A stretch of 64,000 bases of DNA from Taxillus chinensis (GCA_023512835.1 CM042087.1:16338853-16402852), one strand, 5' to 3'. Shown: positions 44,956-55,695, counted from the first letter of the stretch. Numbers and translations: made by a program. Notes: generated from the sequence alone by a model not told the origin.

Positions 44956-46086
44956 GAGAGAGAGAGAGAGAGCGCACGAGCACGAACACTATCACACACA
45001 TCACATTTCTTTAGTTTTTCAATTCTAGGGTGAATATCTTATATTTTCTTGGAGTTGTGTGTTAAAAGTGATACAGTCCATGCATCCTTTGTTCTTTTAA
45101 GTGTGATTAGCCTCCTGGTTGATGATCTTGGGCAAGTGCTTGTATAGTTGTGTTGTGGTCATGGGTTGGTGCTTGAATGTTGGGCTAGAGTCATATGTTG
45201 CTTTGATGTTAGTTGACTAGATTGGTGGTCTTTAAGGTGTGGCTCAAATTTTGAAAAGAAAAGAAGAAAAAAAGAAAGAAATGAGAAAAAAGAGAAAAAA
45301 TTCTGAAAAAATTCTGGAAAAAAAGAGAAAGAATTAGAGCTTTCTTGTTTGCTATTTGTAAGTGACTTGGCCAACCATGTATATTTGGCTATTTTATGTT
45401 TTATTTCTCTTAGTTGTGGCATTTTCTATAAATGGGGTACTTTTATTTGTTATCCTTGTGGCATAATTTGATATTTAGGCCCAAGGGAATGTTGATTTTG
45501 TAAACCCCGTGTTTGATTATTAACATATATATTTATGCAACTTAGTTTAAAAAGAAAAAGAGTTGCAATTATTTGAATGTTTATTTCAACAAAAAGATGA
45601 GATTGAGCCTTATGTTGTTAGTTTAGAGCATCATAACGCGTAGCTTACCTCTCATGGTGGCAAGTTGGCAAAGGCATTTGGTTTGTTGTAAGAATTGTTG
45701 TGTCACCACAATGAGGGACTTGCTTTCACTTTCTTACGGTCTGCGAGACTACCACTTGAGTGAGGCATTTTTGGCTTCCATTGAGATGACTCTAAGAATT
45801 TATGGTTATTTGCTCTATTATTTGATTAATTTGGTTGTTCCTTAGACCCTTAGCTAGGAAAACATGTAATTGTTGGACTAAGTGTGGGAAAGGTCGTGTA
45901 GAAGCTTCGGAGTGCCTTTGCTCATTCCTTGCTAGCATTTCATTGTCTAGTGTATGGTGCTTGCATATTTGGAATTACCCATATTCTCATTTGTTTTTTT
46001 GATTTTCTTATTTTCCATTTTTGTGTGATTGTGTGTTTAATTTAGTCCTTGCTCGGGGACGAGCAAGAGGCAAGTATGGGGGATTT
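44956..46086 (+). other. Gypsy A 3' internal region and PPT
   Basis: No credible gene. It ends CTCGGGGACGAGCAAGAGG, then CAAGTATGGGGGATTT, the PPT just before the LTR start at 46087. This GAGGACGAGCAA...GGGGG arrangement is usual before the 3' LTR of Athila/Tat-type plant Gypsy elements. Left limit approximate. Confidence 0.6.
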
Positions 46087-47508
46087 TGATGAACCCATTT
46101 TATATGCATTTTTGGTATGTGTTCATCTCTTATTTTATTGGATTTTAAAGTATTTTATTTGATTAATATGTGTTTTTAGTATTTTTGTCGTGTTTTAGTG
46201 TGTTTTGTGTATTTTGGTGTGTTTTATAGGTAATTAGAGCAATTTGGGACCAAATAGAGTTGAAAAAGGGCAAAACTGGCATCAAATAATGTTGGACAGC
46301 TAAAAAGTGCTTTACACAGGCCATGGCGATACAGTGCTAGACCATGACAGGCGTCTTTTACTGTTCACGATGAAGTTCTTACTGTGGCCACAAAATTAAT
46401 GGCCGCTGACCTTCACAAATATCCAACGTACTATTACCATGGCCGCGAGTTTGTGGTGGCCATGGCTTGTGTCGACGACATTTGCCCTCATCTTTTTATT
46501 TTATTTATTTTTCTTAATTATTTTAATGTAATAATTGGGGGAGTATATAAGGGCCATGTTTAGGTTAGAGTTAGGGATTCTGAACCATTGGGGAGCCGTC
46601 CTTGGCGGCTCAAGAATCTTAGTTTTGATTTTAGATTTCTCTTTTGATTTTGGAGAATTTAATGTGATTTTGGATAAAGAACACATTGGTTTTAGGAGAA
46701 GATCGTTTGTATGCCTTCGTGACAGGTTGGTTTATTTTCTTTTCTCCTTTTGTAATCCTAATTTCATGATTTTATATATAGATATGTTTATTCAAATTCT
46801 CATGGGATAATCCGTTCTTAGGGATTGGGGGTAGCGTAATCCCAATTTCTTGATTGTATGAGTTTTTATTTAATTATTTCTTATCTTTTTGATAAACGAT
46901 TTCATTCTATTAATTGAATCCGTGTTTGGGCATCGCAAACCTATTACATGTCTTAGATAATTGGGGGAAGGACCAAAAGGTGAACCTCGATTATCGGAAC
47001 TATAGAATAAGACCTAGGACTTGCGTGTCACAAAAGTAGTCCGTTATTTTAGGAGGAATCATGGTTGATCACCTATTAATGGGTTTGATCCTATTTCAGC
47101 GAGTCACTAGAGTAGGCTGCTGCTAGGATTAGGCACGCTGCTATTCACACGAAAGCGGCTGGCGGTTACATTAGGATTGACCACCTTCACTTTTTAGAGA
47201 ATTAATAGAAATAATTAATTGAACCTTATAATTTGGAATTGGAAATTGTGGTGAACCTCACCCCCTAGACCTTTACTTCCTTAATTTCCCTTTTCTCTAA
47301 GATTGCTTTATTTTATTTATTTTAATCTATTATTTTTTTTCTTTATTTAATTTCTCTACCATTATTTTCTTAGACAATAGGAGCACAATTAAGTTATAGA
47401 TTTTCCAACCGTGTCTCTGTGGGATCAACCCTGACTTACCCTTTTATAGGTTAGTTAGGTTTATAAATATTATTTTGAGAGCGTTAGTGCGGCAAAAATG
47501 CCCTATCA
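46087..47508 (+). repeat. Gypsy A 3' LTR, complete
   Basis: TGATGAACCC...GCCCTATCA, 1422 bp, with TATA box 46544-46551 and the hairpin 46593-46611. The first roughly 980 bases match the truncated 5' LTR. Confidence 0.9.
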
Positions 47509-47513
47509 TACAA

Positions 47514-48338
47514 AGTGAAGAAGGCTCTTTATGGACTAAAATAAGCCCCAAGAACTTGGTATGAAACATTATCAGAGTTTCTGATCAAGAACAAGTTCCA
47601 AAAAGGCAAAATTGACGCCACACTGTTTCTCAAGGAAGGAAAAGGATCACCCTTGCTAGTCCAGATATATGTAGATGACATCATCTTCGGATCAAGGGAC
47701 AAAAAGTAATGTGAAGAATTCTTCCATATGATGAAAAGTGAATATGAGATGAGTATGATGGGAGAACTTTCATTCTTCCTTGGGTTGGAGGTCAAGCAGT
47801 TGGAGGATGGGATTTTTATCAGTCAAACCAAATACACTAAGGAGATTCTGAAGAAATTCAAGATGACTGATGTGACTCACATGAAAACCCCCATTCCTAC
47901 AAACGCCAAATTAGATATGGATGAAGCAGACAAGGAGGTGGATATCTCAGAATACAGAAGCATGATTGGATCCTTGTTGTATCTTTCAGCAAGCAGACTT
48001 GACATAATGTTTGCAACATGCATCTGTGCCAGGTACCAAGCCAATCCTAAGGAGTCTCATATGTCTCATGTCAAGAAGATTATGCGGTGTATCAAGGGAA
48101 CTGAAAATTTGGGACTATGGTATCCAAAGGAGTCTAATTTCAAATTGAGAGGATATTCAGATGTAGACTTTGCTGGCTGTAGGATTGACAAGAAGAGCAC
48201 AAGTGGAACATGCCAACTACTTGGCAACAGACTTGTATCCTGGTTTAGCAAGAAACAGAATTCAGTTTCAACTTCAACTGCCGAAGCTGAATATATTGCT
48301 GTAGGAAGCTGTTGTGCTCAGTTGCTATGGATGGCCAG
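47514..48338 (+). pseudogene. Copia F: RT C-terminal part and RNase H start
   Basis: Continues the RT frame broken at 15423: KKALYGLK, a TAA at about 47540 where relatives have Gln, APRTWYETLSEFLIKNKF. Then LLVQIYVDDIIFGS with the catalytic YVDD at 47668-47679. A TAA at 47708 precedes the 219-codon frame with MGELSFFLGLEVKQLEDGIFISQTKYTKEILKKFKM. It continues SEYRSMIGSLLYLSASRLDI, YSDVDFAGCRIDKKSTSG and STSTAEAEYIAVGSCCAQLLWM. It is cut at 48338 by a miniature LTR element. Blocks are of Sirevirus/Oryco type. Confidence 0.92.
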
Positions 48339-48752
48339 TGTCACGGGGTCAGGTTTCCTGCGCCTCTCAACCCCTTGCGGCACTTAGCTTCTCTATCCAC
48401 GATCCGCTAAGCTTAGCCTTTGAGGGTTGAAGCGCACGTAGACTGGTTTCGCCCTGCCACTGGGCTCATCAGGAGAACGGCTCCAGTTCCCGACCGGTTT
48501 GTGTAAGGATGGCCAAATCCCTTCTTCAACGTCAAGTCCTCGACTAGCGGCGTGCTCCCCGCATTCAACCGGGTCGGCACGTTTGAACTCCGAAGGGGTT
48601 CCATCCGTTCTCCTCCACGAACTGCCTGGAACCTTCTCGCTGCGCACCATTTACGCTTCAACCAACCCCTCTCCTTTACGTAGCACGAATCCATTCTTGA
48701 ATCGTGCCACTAAGAAACGTCCCGCCAGCACCACGCTGCTCGGGTCGTGACA
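48339..48752 (-). repeat. TRIM-like element 3' LTR
   Basis: Plus strand TGTCACGGGGTC...GGGTCGTGACA; the ends form a terminal inverted TGTCACG/CGTGACA. Confidence 0.9.
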
Positions 48753-48765
48753 TTCTCCTCCACCC
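48753..48765 (-). promoter_or_regulatory. TRIM-like element polypurine tract
   Basis: Minus strand GGGTGGAGGAGAA next to the 3' LTR start. Confidence 0.7.
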
Positions 48766-49133
48766 AATCCTTGCAACGTCCTTGTTGCGCTTGTCGACAT
48801 CGCTTCCCCGCAGGCGATGGCATCGTTACCTCAACGCCCTCCCACTCGCCCAATGTCAACAGCTTGGACATCGCTTCCCCGCAGGTTGCAACACCTTTAC
48901 CAAGATGCTCGCCCCACTCGCCCAATGTCCAAAGGATAGGAGGCTTCCAAGATCGCTCCGACGCGCTCCTTCGTACTCCCTTGCCCAACTCTGTATCACA
49001 CTCTAGGATACTCCAACTCTACGGACGCAAGGCGTGCAAGACACTATCGGTCGACTCACCTCTGTGAGCTCCCACCTTGGGATCACGCTACTCGCGAGAG
49101 TGCTCGGCGAGTCTTCAGGATACGGGCCGGTTC

Positions 49134-49145
49134 GGCTCGATACCA
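49134..49145 (-). promoter_or_regulatory. TRIM-like element primer-binding site (tRNA-Met)
   Basis: Minus strand TGGTATCGAGCC, two bases inside the 5' LTR. Confidence 0.8.
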
Positions 49146-49147
49146 CT

Positions 49148-49558
49148 TGTCACGGGGTCGGGTTTCTGCGCCTCAACCCCTTGCGGCACTTAGCTTCTCT
49201 ATCCACGATCCGCTAAGCTTAGCCCTTGAGGGTTGAAGCGCACGTAGACTGGTTTCGCCCTGCCACTGGGCTCATCAGGAGAACGGCTCCAGTTCCCGAC
49301 CAGTTTGTGTAAGGATGGCCAAATCCCTTCTTCAACGTCAAGTCCTCGACTAGCGGCGTGCTCCCCGCATTCAACCGGGTCGGCACGTCTGAACTCCGAA
49401 GGGGTTCCATCCGTTCTCCTCCACGAACTGCCTGGAACCTTCTCGCTGCGCACCATCTACGCTTCAACCAACCCCTCTCCTTTACGTAGCACGAATCCAT
49501 TCTTGAATCGTGCCACTAAGAAACGTTCCGCCAGCACCACGCTGCTCGGGTCGTGACA
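49148..49558 (-). repeat. TRIM-like element 5' LTR
   Basis: Near-identical to 48339-48752 in the same orientation. Confidence 0.9.
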
Positions 49559-49840
49559 CCAGTCAACTTTCTGACTACGGGTTTAACCTCAAGGCTATGC
49601 CATTGTACTGTGACAATACAAGCACCATTGCAATCTCAAATAATCCTGTTATGATTCCCAAGACCAAGCACATTGAGGTCAGACATCACTTCATACGTGA
49701 CCATGTGCTAAAGAAAGACATTTCCTTGGAGTACATATCCACTGAGGACTAGCTTGCCGACATATTCACCAAACCACTGCAAGAAGCCAGGTTCAATGAA
49801 CTTCTAACAAAACTTGGCATGCTAGATTTAACTTCATAAT
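49559..49840 (+). pseudogene. Copia F: RNase H C-terminal end
   Basis: QLSDYGFNLKAMPLYCDNTSTIAISNNPV, then TKHIEVRHHFIRDHVLKKDISLEYISTED. A TAG at 49750 stands where relatives have Gln. LADIFTKPLQEARFNELLTKLGML follows, the standard end of Copia pol. Natural terminator TAA near 49838. Confidence 0.92.
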
Positions 49841-51364
49841 TCTTACTGCATGCCTTGTGTTTCATTTCAACCTAATTACCTGTGCATGAACATAGGCATG
49901 CCACTATTAATGATTGTTTATCTCTCCATGAAAATTAGCAATGCCTAAGTGTGATTCATACATTTCTACTGCTGGTATTTGAGAAATCACATGGATGAAA
50001 CTTGCTACCTTTGAACCTGGTATAAATCTTTTGTGCAACCTGTCATGAATCCTCAAGTCTAGAGTGAAATGAGTGTAATTTTCATCATTTTTCACTTAAA
50101 TGATATTCCCATTATCTGTTATTTTTATTATGAGTGGATATCACTTGTGTGGTATTGCATTCATTAACTAGCAGGAACTGTTGTATCTCATGGTATTGTT
50201 GGCTTGCGCGGAAAGGATCCCCAATGATTCAATGCTCTAAAGATGACTGAGACTGTAGTATTTGAAAATCATAAAAAGCCTATTACTCAAAAAGAGCCAA
50301 TATGTTTTAGTAGAAAAAGGCAAGGTGAAAAAGGGTAAATGAGAAAAGACATTAGAAATTAGATTGCCTATCTTAGGGGGAGTCCTCACTATTCCCCTAG
50401 AATGTGTTTCTTTCATAGTAATAGTTGGAGTTCACTAAATGTATGATCAATTGAGTCAAAAAGAAACTGTGTTGAGCTTTATCCACATGAAAAAGTTCAT
50501 GATTAACCATCCAAAAATGGTGCTATACAAAAGAAGAGGACAACTCACACAGAAAATATGAGTGATCAAACTCCAAACTCTATGTATATACTGTGTCGTA
50601 AATTAGACAATGCTAGGGTATGTGTTCTGATTCTCAATAGTGCCATCTTGTCTCTCAAGTCATCTATACTGAACTGAAAATCATTGTTGGATCAGGGTTT
50701 GTGGTAAGATTTGGTTGACCATGAGTATACCAAACAGTGCAATCCTAGTTCCTGAATCAAACTCACATGCTGATCCAAGAGTGAGGGTGAGGCCTTCACT
50801 GAGTGAGTTTTGCTAAATATGTGAGCAGACTACTGATCTCATGACTGGGTTGTTGCTATGGACTAACCATGGTTTATTGGATGCTATGTTAACATTGTGA
50901 TCAATTTCCTACATAAAGAATTAGATGATGATGCACTTAGTCATTTCTAAGCTTAATGGAAATGTAAATGATCATACTACAGTAGTCGTACATGTAAACC
51001 AGGTAATACGGTTAAAAGAACTCAAGTTTTGAGCACGTAATCTTTATTCTGATTACAACACTGTTCATCATGGATGATTTTATGTGAAATATCCTATATG
51101 TAACTTTCGTGTTGTTAAGTGTTGAACAAGTCCAGAGAAATCCACCTTTGTTGCTGAATTCGTAGTCGACCATAAAGCAAACAACATTGAAGAACGCTTC
51201 GAAGCCTCGAAGCTCGAAGAATTTGTAATTTCTCCTAAATGTAGCTTTGTAGAGTCACAGTTTCCAAAGGGTCGAAGCAAAACAGATTTAGCTTCGTCGT
51301 TGCTCAATCGTCGAACACACGTCAACACATCACTGTGCACTTAAAATTCAAAATGCACCGACAT
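49841..51364 (+). other. Copia F spacer between pol and the 3' ORF
   Basis: 1.5 kb without a credible gene. It contains a purine tract CTTAGGGGGAGTCC at 50373-50386, like the repeated polypurine tracts of Sireviruses. A short CTTCGAAGCCTCGAAGCTCG stretch occurs at about 51196. Confidence 0.6.
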
Positions 51365-51501
51365 AATGGGTGACGTGCACTTATCGTTTGAGTACTCTAA
51401 TAGGTGGATCCAGAAGATGAAGAGACGGGTTAGAGAAAAGGATGCGGATCCTGAAGACGAACCGACAGAGTTTGTGACTTCTATGGTACACTTCCACCTC
51501 A

Positions 51502-51509
51502 TATATAAG
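51502..51509 (+). promoter_or_regulatory. Candidate TATA box of the Copia F 3' ORF
   Basis: TATATAAG 206 bp upstream of the ORF start, followed by a strongly CT-rich leader (51590-51690). Could be an internal promoter for the 3' ORF. Chance occurrence cannot be excluded. Confidence 0.4.
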
Positions 51510-51534
51510 TCACAGATAGAGACAGAGCCAAAAG

Positions 51535-51700
51535 GTATGTTCTTCGCTTCACATTCGAACCCTAACCCTAATGCTCTATCTCTCTCTTCGATCTTCGTCC
51601 CCTCATCTCTTTCTTTATCTCTCTCCTTTGATCGTCTTCAAACCTTACCACACTCTCTCTCTATGAGTGTCTCTTTCTCTCTCCTAAAGCTCTATTGCAG
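51535..51700 (+). other. Candidate leader intron before the 3' ORF
   Basis: Donor AAAAG/GTATGT at 51534/51535; acceptor after a pyrimidine-rich tract, CTATTGCAG ending at 51700. The ATG of the 3' ORF follows at 51715. The 166-nt length and both sites are well formed for a plant intron. The acceptor could also serve a spliced subgenomic RNA. Confidence 0.45.
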
Positions 51701-51714
51701 GACCTAGCTCATCA

Positions 51715-53193
51715 ATGACAGAAGGATTAGACGAGATCATCTCGGGCTTCATTGTTGACTGGGAAGCCATAGGCGATGCGAAAGTCAACTGGCTGGGCGA
51801 GTTCAGAAATCGCCTAGATGAGTTAGGGATAGCATCCGTATGCTCCGGCATGCAAGATGTGCTATTGGAAGACGTCTCGGAGTTTCATGAGATGTTGGCC
51901 ATCTTTAGAGACAACCTGGTGGGAACAGTACAAGGAGTGGAGATTCGGATCTCAGCCGAAACGCTTCGCGATGCTCTTCTACTCCCTAAAGGTAACTTCC
52001 AGCCCTTATCTAGTCTCTCCAGAGAGTTGTGTAAGGCTTTTCTGGGGTATTCCGACCCTGGAAAGAAAGGATGGGGAGCCCTGAAGCTTGGGTTCTCCAG
52101 CCAAGCACTGGCGGCTGTCGTCTTAACTGGACAGTGTCTAATATGCAAGAAGACGGCTCATGACTCTGCAAGCCATGAGCAGATGAAGATCATGTGTAGT
52201 GTATTACAAAGAAGAAGGATAGACTAGGGAGCTCAAATACACAGCATGATCAAGTCTAGGAAGGGGCACTTTGGACTGATTCTAACCAAAGTCCTAAGGT
52301 TCCTTCGTCCCGATGTGTTCAACAACCAACCCGCGGTACCACTTCCGACCAAATATATATTCAAGAGCTTGTACGAGGATGGCTGGCTACAGATCAAGCA
52401 GATGTAGAGACCCAAGTCGAGTGCAAGAAGTCATGTAAAGGACACGGCCAGTTCTTTTAGGGCCCTAGTCCGCATTCCGCGACCATCGGCACCAGTCCCG
52501 CAGACTTCACGTGGTTCCTCTGCATTTGCAGCAATGGCGCATATAACTGAGGTAGTCGAGAACATTGCAGAAACCTATCTCTCAGCTAATTCCATTCTAG
52601 AGGAGACCCAACCAGTTGAGCTGCTCAGTGATACTGCAAAAGTAAGAGAGCCTGCAGCTGGAGGGCAGTCATCGGTACAGGAAACCCCAGAGATTAGGGG
52701 TAAAGTACCTGTACTCTTAAGTTCTCTCGGGGAGTCTGAGCTAGAGGATTTCTATGTTGAGTATGCAAAAGCTCATATGACCCTCGAAGATCTGAAGAAG
52801 GCATGGATTGCCTTCGGGAAGTAGATGGGGGACAGAGACCATCTGATCAGTTGGCTTGAGGAATAGGGCCTTGTGGGGAAAGACCCTATGGAAGCAGTTT
52901 CATTGGTTGCCCAATCTCCCATCATGGCAGACACACCTGCCCCATTAACACGCCATGATGTGGCGATGGATACAACAGCTTGGGAGGAGGAAGGAGAAGA
53001 AGCACTTGCAGCTGAGGCAAGTGACTCTGATGCAGAAGCAGCACCATAGGTCTTTGTGCCTGTGGATGTTCCTGAGATGGCTACATCACATACACTACAA
53101 ACTCATCAGGTGGCCACTCAAGTGCGTGAGGATTCAACCGCCCACATCCCAATGTCTATTCCATTGATGGCTGCATCTCACTCTCGTTCCTGA
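51715..53193 (+). pseudogene. Copia F 3' ORF, N-terminal transposon-type domain
   Basis: Starts MTEGLDEIISGFIVDWEAIG. One reading frame continues from 51715 to about 53193 and is broken only by TAG stops (52225, about 52405, 52822, about 52864, 53047). The first replaces Trp and the others fit Gln or Trp. Conserved pattern: VQGVEIRISAETLRDALLLPKG, and SHEQMKIMCSVLQRRRID, then GAQIHSMIKS...FLRPDVF. This resembles the putative plant transposon protein domain (PF20167-like). Element H has the same segment (MDWGMFLFRLLQ...FQHLRPD). An acidic, Glu/Ala-rich tail follows. It lies 1.9 kb after pol, in the place where Sireviruses carry an env-like gene. Function unknown. Confidence 0.7.
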
Positions 53194-54195
53194 CGGCCAA
53201 GAGGTAGATCTCCTTGCAACCAAAGTCATGGTGAAAACCGATCGCCTCGGGAGTCCTGAAAGCTACATCAGTATCCCAAGCCTTCAAAGAATGACTTGCT
53301 GCAGTGGAAGCTGGCGTGGAAGAGGTACGAAATCAAGTGGAATTATCTGACCGTACCCTGGACAAGGTGTAGCAAGCGATGACGTCTCTCATGAGTGTAA
53401 ACTTCGCTGGGTTCAGACATTTGGAGGAACACTGTGAAGACTTAAAAGGTGCTTACCAAAAGCAATACCAAGGTCTTAGTACCTCCTTGGGTGCCATTCT
53501 CTCCGAATGCCATCGTCTTGTTAGTGGGGAAATATCTCTAACTGTCAAGGACCCACACAAGTTGCCCACAGACAGGCCTGCACCTGAACCAGTTGCCGAT
53601 CCTACACCAGCTGCAGGGCCTACTCCAGCTACCACTACCACTTACGCAAGGGGGAGGAAGCGCGCGTCTTAGGCACCTATTCCTTTGGATTCCCGATGAT
53701 GACGTGCCTATAAGTGCGCGCATGAAGAAGCGACCCACTGCTCCTCATCCCTCTGGTCCCTCAACTCAACCTGGCTCTTCCTCTCAACCACCACCAACTG
53801 ACACTACCATGCCACCTTCCCCAACCAAACCTTCACCGGCTCCTACTGCTCAACCGCTGCTGAAGGTAACTATCGGTGCCAATCCAGCAGTCCTCAACGC
53901 GTTTAATGACTATATGGCTAGCAATGGCACTGAGTGCACATGTGGATACGAAGTTCCATTCACTGGCCTAGATCTTGGCGAACTTCTCATGGATGAGCGC
54001 GAGATGGACTATGTTGAGATGTATCAATTTGTCTTTGCCATGAAATCTTATCTGGCCAACCTACCTCCCCATGTGCGCTATAATACCCAGATGGGTATTA
54101 TGGAGGCACAATTGTGGAGGCACAATTGTATGATGATGCCACCTTGGTGGAAGTTATTGATGGCCGCAGATACGGACGCTCCTTCCGCCCATAGA
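53194..54195 (+). pseudogene. Copia F 3' ORF, coiled coil, Pro-rich linker and start of peptidase domain
   Basis: 53300-53530 reads as a coiled coil (AAVEAGVEEVRNQVELSDRT, later LMSVNFAGFRHLEEHCEDLKGAYQKQY). A Pro/Ala/Thr-rich linker is at 53570-53660. After a frameshift near 53660, a second Pro/Ser-rich segment (53720-53850) leads to the folded part: TIGANPAVLNAFNDYMASNG, DLGELLMDEREMDYVEMYQFVFAMKSYLANLP and MMMPPWWKLLMAAD. These fit the start of a Ulp1-type peptidase, with WW where a catalytic HW is expected. Ends at AHR, before a candidate intron. Confidence 0.65.
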
Positions 54196-54257
54196 GTGAG
54201 TTCGATCTTCTACTTATCCCTTTCTTAACAAAATCTCCTCATTGGTTCTTACTGCAG
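54196..54257 (+). other. Candidate small intron in the 3' ORF
   Basis: GTGAGT at 54196 and TTCTTACTGCAG ending 54257, with CTTAAC as a possible branch site. 62 nt, phase 0. Upstream (AHR) and downstream (IDLHNQEILILDSL) reading frames join across it. Short for a plant intron but plausible; the alternative is a frameshifted exon. Confidence 0.4.
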
Positions 54258-54309
54258 ATCGACCTCCATAACCAAGAGATCCTCATCCTTGATTCCCTGC
54301 CTTGCACTC
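54258..54309 (+). pseudogene. Copia F 3' ORF, peptidase Asp block
   Basis: IDLHNQEILILDSLPC: the hydrophobic strand ending in DS that carries the catalytic Asp in Ulp1/C48 peptidases. It is cut at 54309 by element H; the frame continues at 63072. Confidence 0.68.
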
Positions 54310-55681
54310 TGATGGTCCCTTGGAGCCTAAAAGGGAGGGGGGTGAATAGGCTCTTACTAAAACTCTTTTCTTTCTCTTAAGACACAAACACTTATCTAGT
54401 TAAGTGATAGAATCACTGCGGAAGATAACCAGATAGTAGAAGTATTTTTTATTATCACAAGATAAATACAACAAAATAGAAGCAAGACTCTCTTACACTC
54501 TGTTTACAAATGAACTCACACACTAGCCAACTTCTATCTCCAAAGATGAAAAACACTTGTGCATACACAGAATTAGTCCTTTTTAACTGATGCACATTCG
54601 CTCTATTTTTCAACATCTTTAATAATGTACAAGTATGAATATTTATACAAAACATTCCTAAGAGACAACCTTGGAACTTGTAGTTTCGGAATGCGTTCAG
54701 CACTAACTATCCCTCGGTAATCTCTCTGCCTTGATCTTCGCGGATTGTGGAGCTCAAGATCTTGGGTTTGAAGAGTATAAGTGTCTTTGTGAGTTCCCAG
54801 ATACAATTAAGGTTGTGTCCACATATCCGGATGATCCACGTGTAAGATTCTTCAGGTTCTCAATAAATTCGTCTTACATCGGGATGCCACGAGCTGATAA
54901 CTTTAAATGCGGTTGAGTTGAAGCAGTATTTTCTTGGTCCGATGTAATTTTCCTTACTCCGTAGCTAATGAAGCTCGGAACCTTACTCCGTGTCAGTGGT
55001 TGCTTACTCTGTATCTATTTAGTACTGGAATCCTTAGTCCGTGTCAGCGCTTCCTTACTCCGCATGTAAGTTCCTTACTCCGTATGTAAGTTCCTTACTC
55101 CGTATGTAAGTTCCTTACTCCGGGCGAGTCTTGAAAAGTCTGATGACTTATTCCGTGTAAGCGCTTTCTTACTCCGCATGTAAGTTCCTTACTCCGTATG
55201 TAAGTTCCTTACTCCGTATGTAATTTCCTTACTCCGGGCGAGTAAGATATCCGGATTCCTTATTCCGCATCTATACTTCCTTACTCAGCATGTATGAAAG
55301 ACTCGGACGCCTTACTTCGTGTCTTCTTCACTTTAGTTCGCCTGAGGGGAAGACTTAACTATTTAACTCCATTTCAATCCTTTTGCTTCGTGCGACCTCG
55401 TTGACCAAGACTCTTACTCCACACTTATCCTTTAAGTTCTTAGTCCGTACGAATGTTTCTTATTCCGTATGTATTTGTGACTTGGTTATTTACCCAAGTG
55501 TTTGACGACACTCACTCTTGTCCGGATCAGGATTATGTATCCTGTCCTTAGCTTTGCTCTCACGAGTGCATCTCAGGATTAGTAACATATCTTCTGCAAT
55601 GATCAAATAAACACAAAAGATCTCAGATCAAATTACATAAGGCTTTATCAGCATTATCCAAATTCTAGGTTTGATCCAACA
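54310..55681 (-). repeat. Copia H 3' LTR
   Basis: 1372 bp; on the minus strand TGTTGGATCAAACC...GGGACCATCA. It contains the 20-bp TTACTCCGTATGTAA-type repeats at 54945-55260. Confidence 0.92.
54945..55260. repeat. 20-bp repeats in the Copia H 3' LTR
   Basis: Plus strand units of GTTCCTTACTCCGTATGTAA, some in perfect tandem (55075-55120 and 55185-55235), others dispersed. The 5' LTR has one unit fewer in the second cluster. Confidence 0.88.
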
Positions 55682-55695
55682 ATCTCCCCCAATTG
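55682..55695 (-). promoter_or_regulatory. Copia H polypurine tract
   Basis: Minus strand CAATTGGGGGAGAT directly before the LTR start TGTTGGATC. Confidence 0.8.

Larger units (their letters stand above)
15424..47508 (+). mobile_element. Gypsy A, host of the Ogre-like stack
   Basis: Outer limits are exact: TGATGAACCC at 15424 and GCCCTATCA ending at 47508, with the 5-bp duplication TACAA (15419-15423 and 47509-47513). Removing it rejoins the RT reading frame of Copia F (EHKVY to KVKKALYGLK). A retains part of its 5' LTR, about 1.1 kb of 3' internal sequence, a PPT and a full 3' LTR. Its gag-pol and the rest of the 5' LTR are gone; elements B and C fill the space. The LTR start and PPT context suggest Athila/Tat-type Gypsy. 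Confidence 0.85.
48339..49558 (-). mobile_element. TRIM-like miniature LTR retrotransposon
   Basis: Two LTRs of 414 and 411 bp flank a 395-bp interior with no coding capacity. On the minus strand the interior starts after the 5' LTR with TGGTATCGAGCC (tRNA-Met PBS) and ends with the polypurine tract GGGTGGAGGAGAA. CCAG lies on both sides (48335-48338 and 49559-49562). Removing the element rejoins the Copia F RNase H frame (LWMAS to QLSDYGF). The two LTRs differ by only about seven substitutions and a few single-base indels by eye, so it is one of the youngest insertions here. Confidence 0.9.

Noticed and set aside
48393..49500. Paired 83-93-codon frames on both strands
   Set aside because: Duplicate frames from the two LTRs of the TRIM-like element; no coding role expected.
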